The notes under the pieces are model-generated. The model was not told where the DNA came from. It saw only the letters and a program-made list of their open reading frames with translations, and did no database searches. A DNA stretch of 64,000 nt from Capsicum annuum (lineage: Eukaryota; Streptophyta; Magnoliopsida; Solanales; Solanaceae), in NCBI RefSeq assembly GCF_002878395.1, contig NC_061121.1, positions 43,623,093 to 43,687,092 on the forward strand, read 5' to 3'. Made by a program: the position numbers and the translations under genes. The first letter of the stretch is position 1. Every line of letters begins with the position of its first letter. Below are positions 34,839 to 45,647 of this stretch, piece by piece.

Positions 34839-35691
34839 TGTTAAGGCATGAGGAGTTTTGATGATAGATATGTGAATGAAACGTGTTGAAGAAGCTGGTC
34901 CATTCAAGGTGAAATAGTCTAGCTGGCACGGGAGTTTGGATGATGTGATTCTGCGTTGAAGACAAGCATAGATAACATTGATTACATTAGAAGCTGAGTC
35001 AGATCAGACAAAAAGTCTTGAAGGATTTAAGTTGATCAAGGAGTTCAGCAAGGAGAGGATTTGAAGTAAAAGAGTTCTATCAAATCTAGGAGAGGTGAGG
35101 CGGCAGCAAAAGGGAAAAGAATTAACTGATAGAGTTCTACTGGAGAAAGAATTGAACATCAAAAATGACTCTATCACAGGTTAGCTTAAAGACAACAAAT
35201 GTGACTCAAATCCAGTACTCACGCATGTACTGAAAAGTTAATCAACAATCAGCATATCAGTTCACATACTTGAAGAAGAATCTAGTCTTACTTAGCAAGT
35301 CATAAACTGTGTAGCAGTTATTTCTTGTATTGTAATGAGTCATTGATTCTAGTCTCAGTAATCTATAAACTGAGTTAGGATTTGTTTTCTTCAAGTTTGG
35401 AAACTTGAAGATTTGGGAACACTTATTTTGGAAGATTAGTGTTTTTGTAGTGATAGGAGTTAGAAGTTTTAATTCCTAGGTTACAAGAAGTCTTGTAATT
35501 TTATTGATTGTTGAGGCTCAAGTATTTTAGTGAAGTTGGGTTAAATCCTGTAGAGGTACAGGTCGTGGTTTTTTCACCTTTCTTGAGTCGGGTGTTTTCC
35601 ACATAAAAATACTGTATTCAGTTTACTTCTGTGAACCACGTTTACTTACTTGTTCCGCAGATAGGCAATTACTAGGATGCGTACTCTAACA
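34839..35691 (+). repeat. 3' LTR of Sirevirus-like element 1
   Basis: It starts TGTTAAGGCATGAGG and ends GCGTACTCTAACA, then TSD ATTAC. It is highly similar to 26384-27240 with scattered substitutions and short indels (for example ACATGTTGAAG versus ACGTGTTGAAG near the start). Confidence 0.93.
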
Positions 35692-35696
35692 ATTAC

Positions 35697-36206
35697 TCTG
35701 ATCCCTCTTTCTCACAAGTTGTGAAAAAGATATTTGAACTTCAACTGGAATTAAGGGAAAGAAGAAGGAAGAAGATAAGTTGAGATACAAATCTAACATA
35801 GTGGTGCAGCCTTTTTATACTAGTTTCTTTTTTCATACTTTTGGTTCTGAATCAGTATAACTTATTGTAAGTTGGTTCACATTAACTGTTCCATGTGATA
35901 CGATATTCCTTTCTTTCTACTCTATTCATATAAAATACGCAACCATTATTATTATTACTCTCTCAACTGCAACTATTACATGCCAAGATTCCAATTGGAA
36001 AACAATAAAAAGGAAAAATTGATGAACATCCGATTCCGACTGTATATTTTGTTGTGCCAATTATAGCCAACAAGTCAAATTATTATTTGTTCCTTGTATC
36101 GATGTGATGCCATATTCCTTTAATATTGTTTGATCAATTGACCTACATACTAATATGAAAATCATAAAATATATTGAGAGCATAACCTCCCCTAGACAAA
36201 ACTCTT
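35697..36206 (-). promoter_or_regulatory. displaced 5' UTR/promoter flank of NLR 2
   Basis: Because the TSD pairs 35692-35696 with 26379-26383, the bases from 35697 upward were originally directly upstream of the NLR 2 start codon. On the minus strand they read a purine/pyrimidine-rich leader (AGAAAGAGGGATCAGAGTAAT before the junction) and further AT-rich sequence. No specific promoter motif is certain. Confidence 0.6.
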
Positions 36207-36222
36207 TAAACAACTACATGTT

Positions 36223-36411
36223 TGTTCTTTTGGTTTCCCATCCGATGTTCGGTACACGCATTGGAGTCCGACTAATACGGATTCGCGCCGGGTAGGGCCC
36301 CATTCGGGGGTAGCGCTCCCTACCAAGAATTTTTTCATACCCAGGGCTCGAACCTGAGACCTCTGATTAAGAAAGGAGCAGCCCCATCCACTGCAACACA
36401 TCCTTTGATGG
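36223..36411 (-). mobile_element. tRNA-derived SINE with 16-bp TSD
   Basis: On the minus strand there is an A-box-like TGTTGCAGTGG (36398-36388) and a perfect B box GGTTCGAGCCC (36354-36344), the internal RNA polymerase III promoter of tRNA-derived SINEs. The unit is flanked by identical 16-mers TAAACAACTACATGTT at 36207-36222 and 36412-36427. The 189-bp body and tRNA-like head fit the solanaceous SINE families. The perfect TSD implies a fairly recent LINE-driven insertion. The minus-strand ORF across it is chance. Confidence 0.93.
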
Positions 36412-36427
36412 TAAACAACTACATGTT

Positions 36428-38034
36428 ATTATGTTCTGGTATGAGAAGAATGATTTTCAAGTCAAAGAGGTTTATATTTTCTTTCAGGAAAAGATAGAAA
36501 CAATTCTTGTAATACTTATTTTTACTTCGAGAGAAAAGCAAAACACAATTATGACAAGAAAATCAAAGCAAAACTTTGATAGAACGTAACTTAAAAAGTT
36601 ACAAAAGATCAAACACATTAGAAATTAATTTGGTTTGGAGGCAGATTGAGGATTTGAATTTATGGGTTCAAAAGTTAAGGTTTTTACTGGGACTCGTTTG
36701 ATTTATTGAGTTACTAATAAACTCATAACTTACATTTATCTACCCCTGATTTGGTTGATTTCAAAATTTGTAGCTTATGGTGATTTGTTTATGAGCTCAA
36801 TTAGGGGCGACAAAATTAACTCATAAATATATGAACCATCCAACCTGTTCAACAGTTCAAAATTGTGTGAATTAATTATTTTCTTTGCCCGCTTTGACTC
36901 ACCTGAATTCAGTCTGACTCGCCCATTTGACACCCAATACTTCAGCAGTCTACTTCCAGGTCCATCTCACTAACTGGACAATCTCACAATTACCAGCGAC
37001 ATTTATATAGAGAGAATAGGAGGAGGTTCAACTACATACTATAATGCAAAGCTAAATATTTAGTGCTTCTTACATTTCCCTATCAAAAACAGTAGATTCC
37101 CACTTGATGTGCTTTATAACAACTTTAGTTTGCTTAAGCAAAATATATTTCATTTAATTAGTTGTAACAAAAATTTCAAAGTTTTCCCTGGCGTAATTAT
37201 GTAAGTGGACTTCTATATGTAGATAAGAAATTTGCGACGGCATAATAGTGATCTCAGACCTTAGCCACTCTATTTGTGTGATATTTATTAAGGTGTTTGC
37301 GGAAGTTTCTCTCAAAATGTGAATTATGATGCCAAATGTATGGGTTTATAGTGATAAAATTTACATATCTAGTAGGTACAACATGATAGTGATATTATAA
37401 GTTATCATTCTTAATACTCTCTCTATTATAATTGATGTGATTTTAACTGGGTGGGTTTGTTCAGCTAAGGGTCATCAGGAAACAACCTCTTCACCTTCTC
37501 AAATCCCACTGGTGGTATAACACTGGATTTGTTGCCGTTAGTGTTGCTTTTGATTGGGCATGGAAAATATAAACCATAAGAAATGAAATTTGAGTAATGA
37601 AAAAATATAGTTAATATCAAGAAGATATTTGACATATCAACGTCAAACTTCCTTTTACAAATGATTGAACTAAAAAGGAAAGGTGTATCTAAAGTAACTT
37701 GATATATTTGATCTTTGTCTTCTTCTTCAAATCTATCAAAAATCACTTAAAAATTCATCACTTCTTTTTGGATTTATTAGATCTTGTTGTAGTTGTTAAC
37801 ATTGTCATATTATCCTATTTTGTCATTCCATCGATAGGTGTCTTTTTGGAACAAACTCCTAACTCACCTTGTTGTCCCAGCTTTCCTTCTTCCATGAGTT
37901 TGTATTGTTGCACAGGAGAAACATCTACATCCCTGGATGCATTTACAAATCATCTACATATCCAACAATTTTTCCTCCCCACCTTCCTCAAGTATGCCTT
38001 CACCTTGTCGAGTATTTATAGAAACACATGATGA
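36428..38034. other. AT-rich intergenic stretch
   Basis: No gene is recognised. Near 37462-37530, on the minus strand, GGTGAAGAGGTTGTTTCCTGATGACCC resembles the GTAGAGAGGTTGTTTCCGATAGACCC motif of a common plant SINE (Au-type), but only that piece is visible. ORFs at 37465-37746 and 37699-38031 show no domain. Confidence 0.4.
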
Positions 38035-38875
38035 TGCATAGTTAGTACGGTACTATGCTTTACTTTGATGATTTAACAAACCTGTTTAGGAACTAGACAC
38101 CACCAGGTCGATCTCTGAAGGAACTCGAGAATCGAATCTCAGGGGAGAACAAGTTGTACAATGCTCATTCAAGAGGAACTGTTTCTAAGAGGATCTTATC
38201 TCTTAGGGACTAGGTACGCACTAAGTCGATTTCGTACAAGTCAACTCTCACAGTTGTCCACAACCATAAAAGTGTTGCCAACTGTGACAGAACTACAGAA
38301 AAGGTGTTATAGTCCTTTTCTTGACTAATGAGAAACTTTCAAGGTTTTTCCTCCTATTTACTCCATATATATACCTCATTATGTGGGAGGAAAACCAAGC
38401 TTTTGCTCGATCAAAATTGTTCATTCTTCTTGCAAAGCCACCACAAAGTTCCATCAAGGCAAAGCTCCAACAACCACTAGACCAGTTTGCTACAATTGAA
38501 TATGTCTTTAGGTCTATATTATTGAGTCTTTATATTTTTCTCTAACATTGTAAACCTACTCCTCTTTTGAGAAGCTTATGTAGGTATTTTATTTCATCTC
38601 TTATATAGTATATTTGGGGTGTGGGCTGGAGTTAGCCTTTATAGTGTTGGGGGCTAGAGTTAGCCATGGTATTACCTTTGTGGGCTAAAGTTAGTCTTTG
38701 TTATCTTCACAATAAAGTGATTTTAGAGAGTGATTACAATAGAGTTATTATAAGAGTGAGAGATTAAGAGATTAATTCTTTGGAATAGGTTGTAATCTGG
38801 AAATTTCTCTTGTTTTAGTGGCGTGGTTGAGAAACCTACTAAGATGGGTCATGGCTTTACTCCCTTGAGCAAGGA
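38035..38875 (+). repeat. LTR fragment of an older copia element
   Basis: The stretch has LTR character (TATATATACCTC near 38367) and ends ...CTTTACTCCCTTGAGCAAGGA. That matches the CTTTTCTCCCTTGATCAAGGAG block within the LTR of the next element at about 39508-39530. It is cut there by the insertion of element 2, so its last 130 or so bases are missing. The left edge is approximate. Confidence 0.6.
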
Positions 38876-39665
38876 TGTTAAGTCCTTAGTTCCCTGAAGC
38901 TTTTATTGTGATGACAAAGGCCTCTAGGCATTAGGGAACAGGTTGGGCTCACCTGTCATTATCACAGTCAATAGTCCAGCTGACACCGGTACAAAAGTTA
39001 GTAAAAAGTTTCTGTCACCTTTTTGCCTCAACCAATGAGATTGCTTCTAGGTTTTCTTGTGTCATAATATATAATGCTCATCTTCCTCAAAAAGGAAACT
39101 AATACTTCCATATACTCACAATTAAAGATCTTTCCAAAGTGCTACGGCGCTCAATCAAAGGTTGGAACTGTAATAGGGAAGCTATTGTTCATCGCGTTAT
39201 ATCTTTACTTCCTTGTTATAGTTGAGTTTTTGTATTTTGTACTTAAATTCTTGCCTACGTCTGCTTATAACTGTAGTAGGTGTGTGGTGTGACTGTCTCT
39301 TGTAAATCATCTAGAGATGATTGTCCAAGCTAGAGTTAGGTTGTCAGATAGAGTTAGTTGGAGGTGGAAGCAGTAGAGTTACTGCTTGGTTTCTTTATAA
39401 TAGAGTTATTGCTAGGAAACAAAGGATTAGGAGGTTAATCCTTGGAGTTTGTATTCAAGAAGTTGCTTGAATATAGTGGAGCTTGAAGTCCTGGAGGCAA
39501 GTTGTGGCTTTTCTCCCTTGATCAAGGAGTTTCCACATAAAAATCCTGTGTCGTTACTTTTATGTACTTCTGCGCTTCTTACTTTATTTATTTCCTAGTT
39601 CTTATTTCATGTGTGATTCTGGGAACAGTTTCCTAAATCAAGGAGCAATCCACCCCAACCCTTCA
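38876..39665 (+). repeat. 5' LTR of Sirevirus-like element 2
   Basis: It starts TGTTAAGTCCTTAGTT and ends CCCCAACCCTTCA. Relative to the 3' LTR it lacks a 35-base piece right after CCTTAGTT (present at about 45680-45714). Confidence 0.9.
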
Positions 39666-39728
39666 TTTGGTAACAGAGCGGGACTTTCTTATAAAGGCTA
39701 ACACCTTGAAAGGATCCTGAGAAGAGAA

Positions 39729-40640
39729 ATGGCAGCTCCTCCAAATTTAGAAGAAGGTCAGTCTACCACCAGACCCCTAAGATTCAATAGAGAGTACTAT
39801 GGGTGGTGGAAGACGAGAATGCATGACTTCATCGTGACTAAAGATTGTGAGCAGTAGAATGTTATAGAAGATGGCCCTTTTGTTCCTACTAGGGTAGTAA
39901 ATATTAGAGATGTAACTTCACAGGTTCCCAAAACAAAGAAGGAGTTTGATGAAGCTGACAGAAAGAAGATGGAGAAAAATTATAAAGCCAAGAAGATTCT
40001 TGCGTGTAGTATTGGTCCTAACGAGTACAATAGGATCTCTACCTATCAGATAGCTAAGGAAATCTAGGATTGTCTTTAGACAGACCATGAAGGAACCACA
40101 CAAGTGAAGCAATCCAAAGTGGATATGCTAACAAATCAATATAAGACCTTCACCATAAAGGAAGATGAGTCCATCCAGGAGATGCATACAAGGTTCACTA
40201 CTATCACCAATGAGCTGTACTGTCTGGGTAAAATTATTCCTACCCACAAACAGGTATGAAAGTTTCTGGGCATATTGCCTAAGAGATGGAAAAGTAAGGT
40301 GAATGCAATTACTGAGGCCAAGGATCTAAATAAAATGGCCATGGATGAGCATATTAGGAATCTTAAAACATATGAGAAGTTGAAGAAACTTGGGAAGCTT
40401 AAAGTTGAACCCAAAGATGAAAAAATTTGGTTCTGAAGGTGACCAAAGATAACTCATGTGCTGAGGATGAAGAAACTGCTTACATTTCTAAGTGAGTTAT
40501 CAAGGCCTTGAAGAAATTTGGAGCTTTTCCCAGGAAAGGAGAATCCAGCAGATACACCACATATGCAAAAGCAAATGATACTTGTCATAAGGATGGTAAG
40601 CCTGGACACTATATCAAGGATTGTCCTATGCATGGGATGG
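39729..40640 (+). pseudogene. gag of Sirevirus-like element 2
   Basis: From ATG 39729 (MAAPPNLEEGQSTTRPLRF) it follows the same gag plan as element 1: SIGPNEYNRISTY, KQSKVDMLTNQYKTF, ITNELYCLGKIIP, LPKRWKSKVNAI. TAG at 39855-39857 and 40065-40067 replace Trp codons found in element 1 (YELWD, KQIWDS). The zinc knuckle near 40577-40630 reads C-H-K-D-GKPGHYIKDC, with its second Cys changed to Asp. Confidence 0.87.
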
Positions 40641-40738
40641 AATAGAAAGATTATGTTAAGTAGAATAGTGAAAAGAAAGAATGAGGAAAATAGGTTGAGG
40701 GAAGATGTGACAGAAAGGTTAAAGCTGATAGAGTCACA

Positions 40739-41560
40739 ATGCAAGTCATAGTTGCATTGAGTAGTGTTCATTTAAATTTTGGTGACTCTGAACAGCATGA
40801 GGATGTCTCCATGATGGTGATGGGGGATGATGCTCAAGTATATGATTCTCTTTTTTCCTTAATGGAAAAATCTGATGAAGAAGAAGATGATCGGGTAACA
40901 CTCATGGACATCAAAGAAAGTATCAAAATTATACTCTTGTTGAGCTGAAGTCTCTTGCGGGTGTGTTAATTGATAATGTAAATGATCTTACCAGAGATAA
41001 GGAGTGTTTAAGTTAAATCTTAAAAAAGTGAAGAAATAGTGGCTGATTTAAATGTGTTAAAGGTCCAAACTTCAAGTTGCTAGTCATTCACTGTTGAAAT
41101 TGAGTCTCTTATTGAAAAATTGAATGAAGTTTCTAGAGTGCAGTCAAAAAGAAGAAATGAAAAGCCTCAAATTCAACTTGATCTAGAAGAGATTCTGAGT
41201 GAGGTTATAATAAAATAATTGCATTATTAGAGAGGTGAGGTGAATTGGAAAGGGAGATGACTGCAGTAAAGGTTAAGCTAGATAAAGTTATAAAATGGAC
41301 TACTTCATCTGAAACCTCATTTATCCTAGTTTGTCCAGAGTCAAATAGAAAGAGGGGGGTTGGTTTTCATAGTGTGTACCCAACCTACAATCCTTTTAGG
41401 AAGTATGTTTCTGTGAGGGACAATTTTCTCTATTCACACTGTAGGAAAAATTGACACAAGATGGAGTCTTTTCCTGAAAAAGTTGTTGCTCTAAAGGAAT
41501 TGAAAGAATCTTTTTTAAAAGGGTGGGAACTCAAGTTAAAATGGGTTCCCAAAACTGGTC
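40739..41560 (+). pseudogene. gag tail/coiled-coil region of element 2
   Basis: Broken pieces rich in Glu, Asp and Lys (for example EKSDEEEDDRVTLMDIKESIK at 40865-40925 and MEREMTAVKVKLDKVIKW at 41245-41298) correspond to the coiled-coil Gag tail of Sireviruses. Frame changes are frequent. Confidence 0.65.
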
Positions 41561-41589
41561 ATTAATTGTCATTGCAGGGCAAAGCTAGA

Positions 41590-42649
41590 GGAATCAGCCA
41601 CCACTAGATCATAGATAATGGTTGTTTAAGGCATATGACCGGGGGAATTGAAAACTTACTCTCGCTTAAAGCCCACGGAGAAGGTAGTGTTTCTTTTAGT
41701 GATGGTAATAAAAGCTACATTATTGGCATCGGGAAAATTGGGAATAGTTTGAATGAAACAATCGATGATGTTTATTTTATTGATGGACTCAAACTAGTCT
41801 ATTGGGTGTCGCTCAAATCTGTGACAAAGGAAATAAAGTATGATTCAGATTAGACAAATGCTCAGTCATCAAGATCATTGGTGGCAAAGAAGTGTTAATG
41901 AACTAGAGGAACAAAAATATTTATTTTGCTGATTTAAGCTCCTGTGTGTCCAAGGATATAGCATGTCTCAATATGTAGGAAGATGTTGTCGATTCATGGC
42001 ATCGGAGGCTTGACCATGTTAGTTGAAAATTGTTGAACAAACTAGTTAAGAAGGATCTGGTTTGATGCTTGCCAAATGTGAAGTTTGTTAGTTCCAAAGT
42101 ATGTGATGCATGTGACAAAGAAAAACAGACAAAGTCTTCCTTTAAGCCCAAATGGGAAGTCAAGACTTTCAGGCCTTTGCAACTTCTTTACATGGATCTG
42201 TGCGGCCCTGTAAAGATTTCCCATAGAGGGGGAAAGAAGTATATCTTAGTCATTGTTGATGACTACTCTAGATCCACCTAGAATTTCTTTCTAAAGTTAA
42301 AGGATAAGACATTCTATATGTTTGAGGCTTTTGCAAAGCAAGTTCAAGTAAAGTTTGATGAGAAGATTGCAGCAATTAGGTCAGATCAAGGTACAGAATT
42401 TCAGAATGCCAAATTCAATCATTTCTGCACTGAGTTTGGAATTAGTCACAACTTTTCAGCTCCTAGAAAACCTCAGCAGGATGGTGTTGTGGAAAGAAAA
42501 AATAGAACTCTTGTGGATATTGTAAGAACCATGTTGATAGATTCTGAACTTACTCACAACTTCTGGGTTGAAGTCATTAATACTGCATGCTATATGACTA
42601 ACAGGTGTCTTGTGAGATCTATCCTACACAAGACCACTTATGAACTTCT
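41590..42649 (+). pseudogene. protease and integrase N-terminal two-thirds of element 2
   Basis: Protease motif IDNGCLRHMTGG (about 41610-41645; active-site DNG for the usual DSG). The pre-integrase region WHRRLDHVS is read in another frame near 42000. The integrase core is open in 42069-42281 and 42318-42668: LLYMDLCGPVK (Asp, about 42190), RSDQGTEF (Asp, about 42380) and GVVERKNRTLVDIVRTM (Glu, about 42485). The coding sequence breaks after YELL at about 42649, where plastid DNA begins. Confidence 0.88.
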
Positions 42650-43117
42650 AACTTTGGTCCAAAGATGAAATTCTTAATGATGGTTGTATTCACCAATTTT
42701 TGCAATAATAGCTTGGGCCACGGCGGGATTAGCCACATTTTATATGTTTCGGATCTATTTACTTAATTTTGAAGGGAATTTAAACGTTCATTTTCAAAAA
42801 TATGGTGGGAAACACAAAACCCCTTTCTATTCAATATCTCGATGGGGTAAAAATGAAATTAAGAAAAAGTCTTGTTTATTAACAATGAATAATAATGAAA
42901 GTACTTTTTTTTTCAGAAACTATATATCCAATTGATAAAAATGAAAGAAAGGTGACACGACTTTTTATGACTATTGCTCATTTTGAGCATAAAGCGGTTC
43001 ATTCATATCCTTATGAATCGGACAATACTATGCTATTCCCAATATTTGTATTAGGACTCTTTACTTTATTTGTTGGATCGATAGGAATTCCTTTCAACCA
43101 AGAGGGAGTGAATTTAA
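42650..43117 (+). pseudogene. ndhF: plastid ndhF fragment inserted in the copia integrase (NUPT)
   Basis: About 468 bp match the C-terminal part of plastid NADH dehydrogenase-like subunit 5. Recognisable stretches include [10 protein letters not shown], then [20 protein letters not shown] (from about 42685), [14 protein letters not shown] residues, [20 protein letters not shown] (about 42980-43035) and [19 protein letters not shown]. One- or two-base shifts near 42675, 42860 and 42920 break it. ndhF is a membrane subunit of the thylakoid NDH complex and has no place in a retrotransposon, so this is a transfer of plastid DNA to the nucleus. It cannot be expressed as NdhF. The copia frame resumes immediately after it. 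Confidence 0.93.
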
Positions 43118-43780
43118 AGAAAGCCCAAGCTAAGTTATTTCAAACCTTTTGATTGTAAGTGTTTTGTCCTGAATAATGGTAAAGAGGATCTTAGAAAATT
43201 TGATTGAAGGAGTGATAAGGGAATATTCATTGGCTACTCCTTTATAAGAAAAGCTTATAGGATCTATAACAAAAGGACACAATGTGTGGAAGAGAGTGTT
43301 CATGTCATACTTGATGAAGCAAAAAATGTTAGCAAGGGTAACACATCAAATAATAATGATGATGAATCAGGAATTTCTTTAATTGTTCCAGAAAGGCCAC
43401 ATGAGGGAAATAATGATGTTGTGTCCCAGGTTTAGAATTAGGAATAGAAGATGAAGTCGCAGAAGATCTGCAGAATGAAGCAACTCATTCAGATTTTGAA
43501 CCCCCTTTCGGTAAAATAAATGATCAGATTGCTTAAAGTGACACCTTAATGGAAACTGAATCAAGCTCTAGTCAATTCACTCCTCTTAGATCAAAATGAA
43601 AGCATCACTCCTCCCATCCTCTTGACAACTTCATGTCTCCTCTGAACTCCGGTGTGGAAACAAGAAACAAAGACAAGAAACTTTGTGTCTTCTCTATATT
43701 CTTGTCACAAATTGAACCCAAGAATGTAAGGGAAGCATTAAAGGATGCATATTAGATCAATGTTATACAAGAGGAGCTCT
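43118..43780 (+). pseudogene. integrase C-terminus and linker of element 2
   Basis: The copia frame resumes at [20 protein letters not shown] (about 43119-43178), the expected continuation after YELL, with only one or two codons lost. Then SDKGIFIGYSF...YNKRTQCVEESVHVILDEA (to about 43320) and an acidic linker follow. A TGA at about 43203-43205, a frameshift near 43430 and further stops break it. Confidence 0.85.
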
Positions 43781-43809
43781 ACCAGTTTAAAAGAAACAAG
43801 GTTTGGCAT

Positions 43810-44442
43810 TTGTTTCCAAAGCCTTCAAACAAAACTATCATAGGCACCAGATGGGTGTACAAGAACAATACTAATGAACATGGAAATACTATTAGTAACA
43901 AAGCCAAGTTGGTTGTACAAGGCTATAATCAAAAAGAAGGCATAGATTATGATAGTACATTTGATCTTGTGGAAAGAAAGGAGGAAATTCAAATCCTTAT
44001 TTCTTTTGCCTTTTACATGGAGTTTAAACTATTCCAGATAGATATGAAGAGTGCCTTTTTAAATAGTTTTCTAAAGGAAGAGATTTTTGTTAAGAAGCCT
44101 CCGGGGAATGTTGATCTGCCCAATCATGTATTTAAATTGGAAAAATCCCTTTATGGCTTGAAACAAGATCCCCGAGCTTGGTATGAGAGATTGTCCAAGT
44201 TCCTACTTGACAATGGGTTCAAAAAAGGAAAAATTGACAATACATTATTTCTAAAAACTAGAGGAAGTAATCTTCTTATTATTCAAGTCTATGTGGATGA
44301 TATCATATTTGGAGACACCACCAGCTCCCTTTGTGATGAGTTTGCCAAACTAATGACCAGTGAATTTGAAATGAGCATGATGGCGGAACTAAACTTCTTT
44401 ATTGGCTTGCCGATTAAGCAGGGTGCATCTACCACTATATGA
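43810..44442 (+). pseudogene. reverse transcriptase of Sirevirus-like element 2
   Basis: The longest open piece of this element (210 codons): GTRWVYKNNTNEHGN, LFQIDMKSAFLNS (about 44030-44070), [16 protein letters not shown] (about 44147-44195) and VYVDDIIFGD (about 44288-44320). It keeps the Trp and Gln codons that are stops in element 1. It ends at TGA 44440-44442 (IKQGASTTI*). Pro/Asp substitutions such as LKQDP for LKQAP show decay. Confidence 0.9.
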
Positions 44443-45200
44443 CAACAGAAGTATATTTAAGAACTTCTTAAAAGGATTCATATGGAGAATGCAAAGCTTA
44501 TCGATACTTTTATAGGCCCCTCTTCTAAACTAGACTTAGATGAGTCTGATCCTTCTATGAATGAAACTATGTATAGAGGGATCATTAGTTCACTTCTTTA
44601 CCTAACAGCTAGTAGACCTGATATTGTTTTCAGAATTAGAATGTGTGCTAGGTTCTAAGCAAGTCCAAAGAAATCTCACTTAAAGGCTGCCAAGCGAGTC
44701 TTAAGATATCTCAAAGGAACTCCTGATCTGATTTTTTTATCCTTCTGGTGACTATTTTGATCTGACTAGATATGTTGATCCTGATTATGCTGGGTTCTTG
44801 GTGGATAGAAAAATTACTTCAGGAATGACTCACTTCCTAGGGTCATCTCTGATTTCATAGGGTACCAAGAAATAGAATTTTGTGGCTTTCTCCACAGCTG
44901 AAGCTAAATATGTTGTTGCATCATGTTATGCACAACTTATGTAGATCAAGCAATAGCTTGAACTTTGGTATCCCCTCCATTGTACTGTGACAATACTAGT
45001 GTAATCAACATGGCAAAGAATTCAGTTCAGCACAAAAGAACAAAGCATATTGATGTTAGACACCACTTCTTAAGAGACAGTGTTGAAAAGGGGTTGATCA
45101 AGATTGTTTCTATAGCACTGATGATCAGATTGTTAATATCTTCACCAAATTACTTGGTCGAGAACCTTTTGAGAAGAATATGTCAAGGTTAGGGCTGATA
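44443..45200 (+). pseudogene. RNase H of Sirevirus-like element 2
   Basis: Fragments in several frames: SSLLYLTASRPDIVFRIRMCARF (about 44590), RYVDPDYAGFLVDRK (44770), STAEAKYVVASCYAQL (44895) and the open piece 44965-45192 ([32 protein letters not shown]). TAA near 44658 and TAG near 44943 are among the stops. Confidence 0.85.
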
Positions 45201-45647
45201 AGACCTAGTTGAATTTTTGCCACTCTTTCTTTTTCCTTCTAATATGGCTATGATTTGGTAGGCAGCTATCCAAGTCAGATGTTCCATATGTACTCGGTTT
45301 CCTACCATACCTCTTTGATGATGCCAAAAGGGGGAAATAAACTGTAAGGGGCTGGTAGATGTGGGTAGAGGGGGAAGTTGCTAATATATAGTGCTTTTTG
45401 GTAGTTGTGTTGTGCTTTGTAGGGGAAATTATGTTGATATGGGAAATATAAGCTCATCGATATGAGGAATAAGGTAGAGAATGGATATATTCTTATAGGC
45501 ATCAGTAACAAGGGGAATTGGTTGGGTAAATTGTTCTAGCATGTGGGCGTGTGGCTTATGTTGTGTTGCTGAGGTGTAGGTTGTGATGTGTAGAAGTTGA
45601 TTAAAGATCATGAGTACGCTGATCTGATTGTATGGGTTTACTATCAT

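Larger units (their letters stand above)
26384..35691 (+). mobile_element. 9.3-kb Sirevirus-like Ty1/copia element with env-like 3' region
   Basis: LTRs of 857 and 853 bp bound 9,308 bp. A perfect TSD, ATTAC, flanks it (26379-26383 and 35692-35696). Order: PBS, gag with two zinc knuckles, protease, integrase, RT, RNase H, then about 2.5 kb of extra 3' coding-like sequence, purine tract and LTR. The size, the WYLDS-type protease motif, the Gag coiled coils and the extra ORF fit the Maximus/SIRE (Sirevirus) lineage. LTRs differ at roughly 5-6% over the parts I compared, so it is fairly old. All genes carry stops. Confidence 0.93.

Noticed and set aside
36344..36400. A tRNA gene, because of intact B box and an A-box-like motif
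   Set aside because: There is no cloverleaf-length tRNA. The motifs head a 189-bp unit with 16-bp TSD, which is a SINE.
37462..37530. A second SINE (Au type) on the minus strand
   Set aside because: Only one short motif resembles the family. No A/B boxes, tail or TSD could be found, so it is mentioned only within the spacer entry.
42684..43152. ORFs encoding NdhF-like protein, suggesting chloroplast DNA or a functional ndhF gene
   Set aside because: Both sides are copia integrase in the proper order, the ndhF part is a short internal piece, and it has frameshifts. It is a nuclear plastid insert, not a plastid genome segment or gene.
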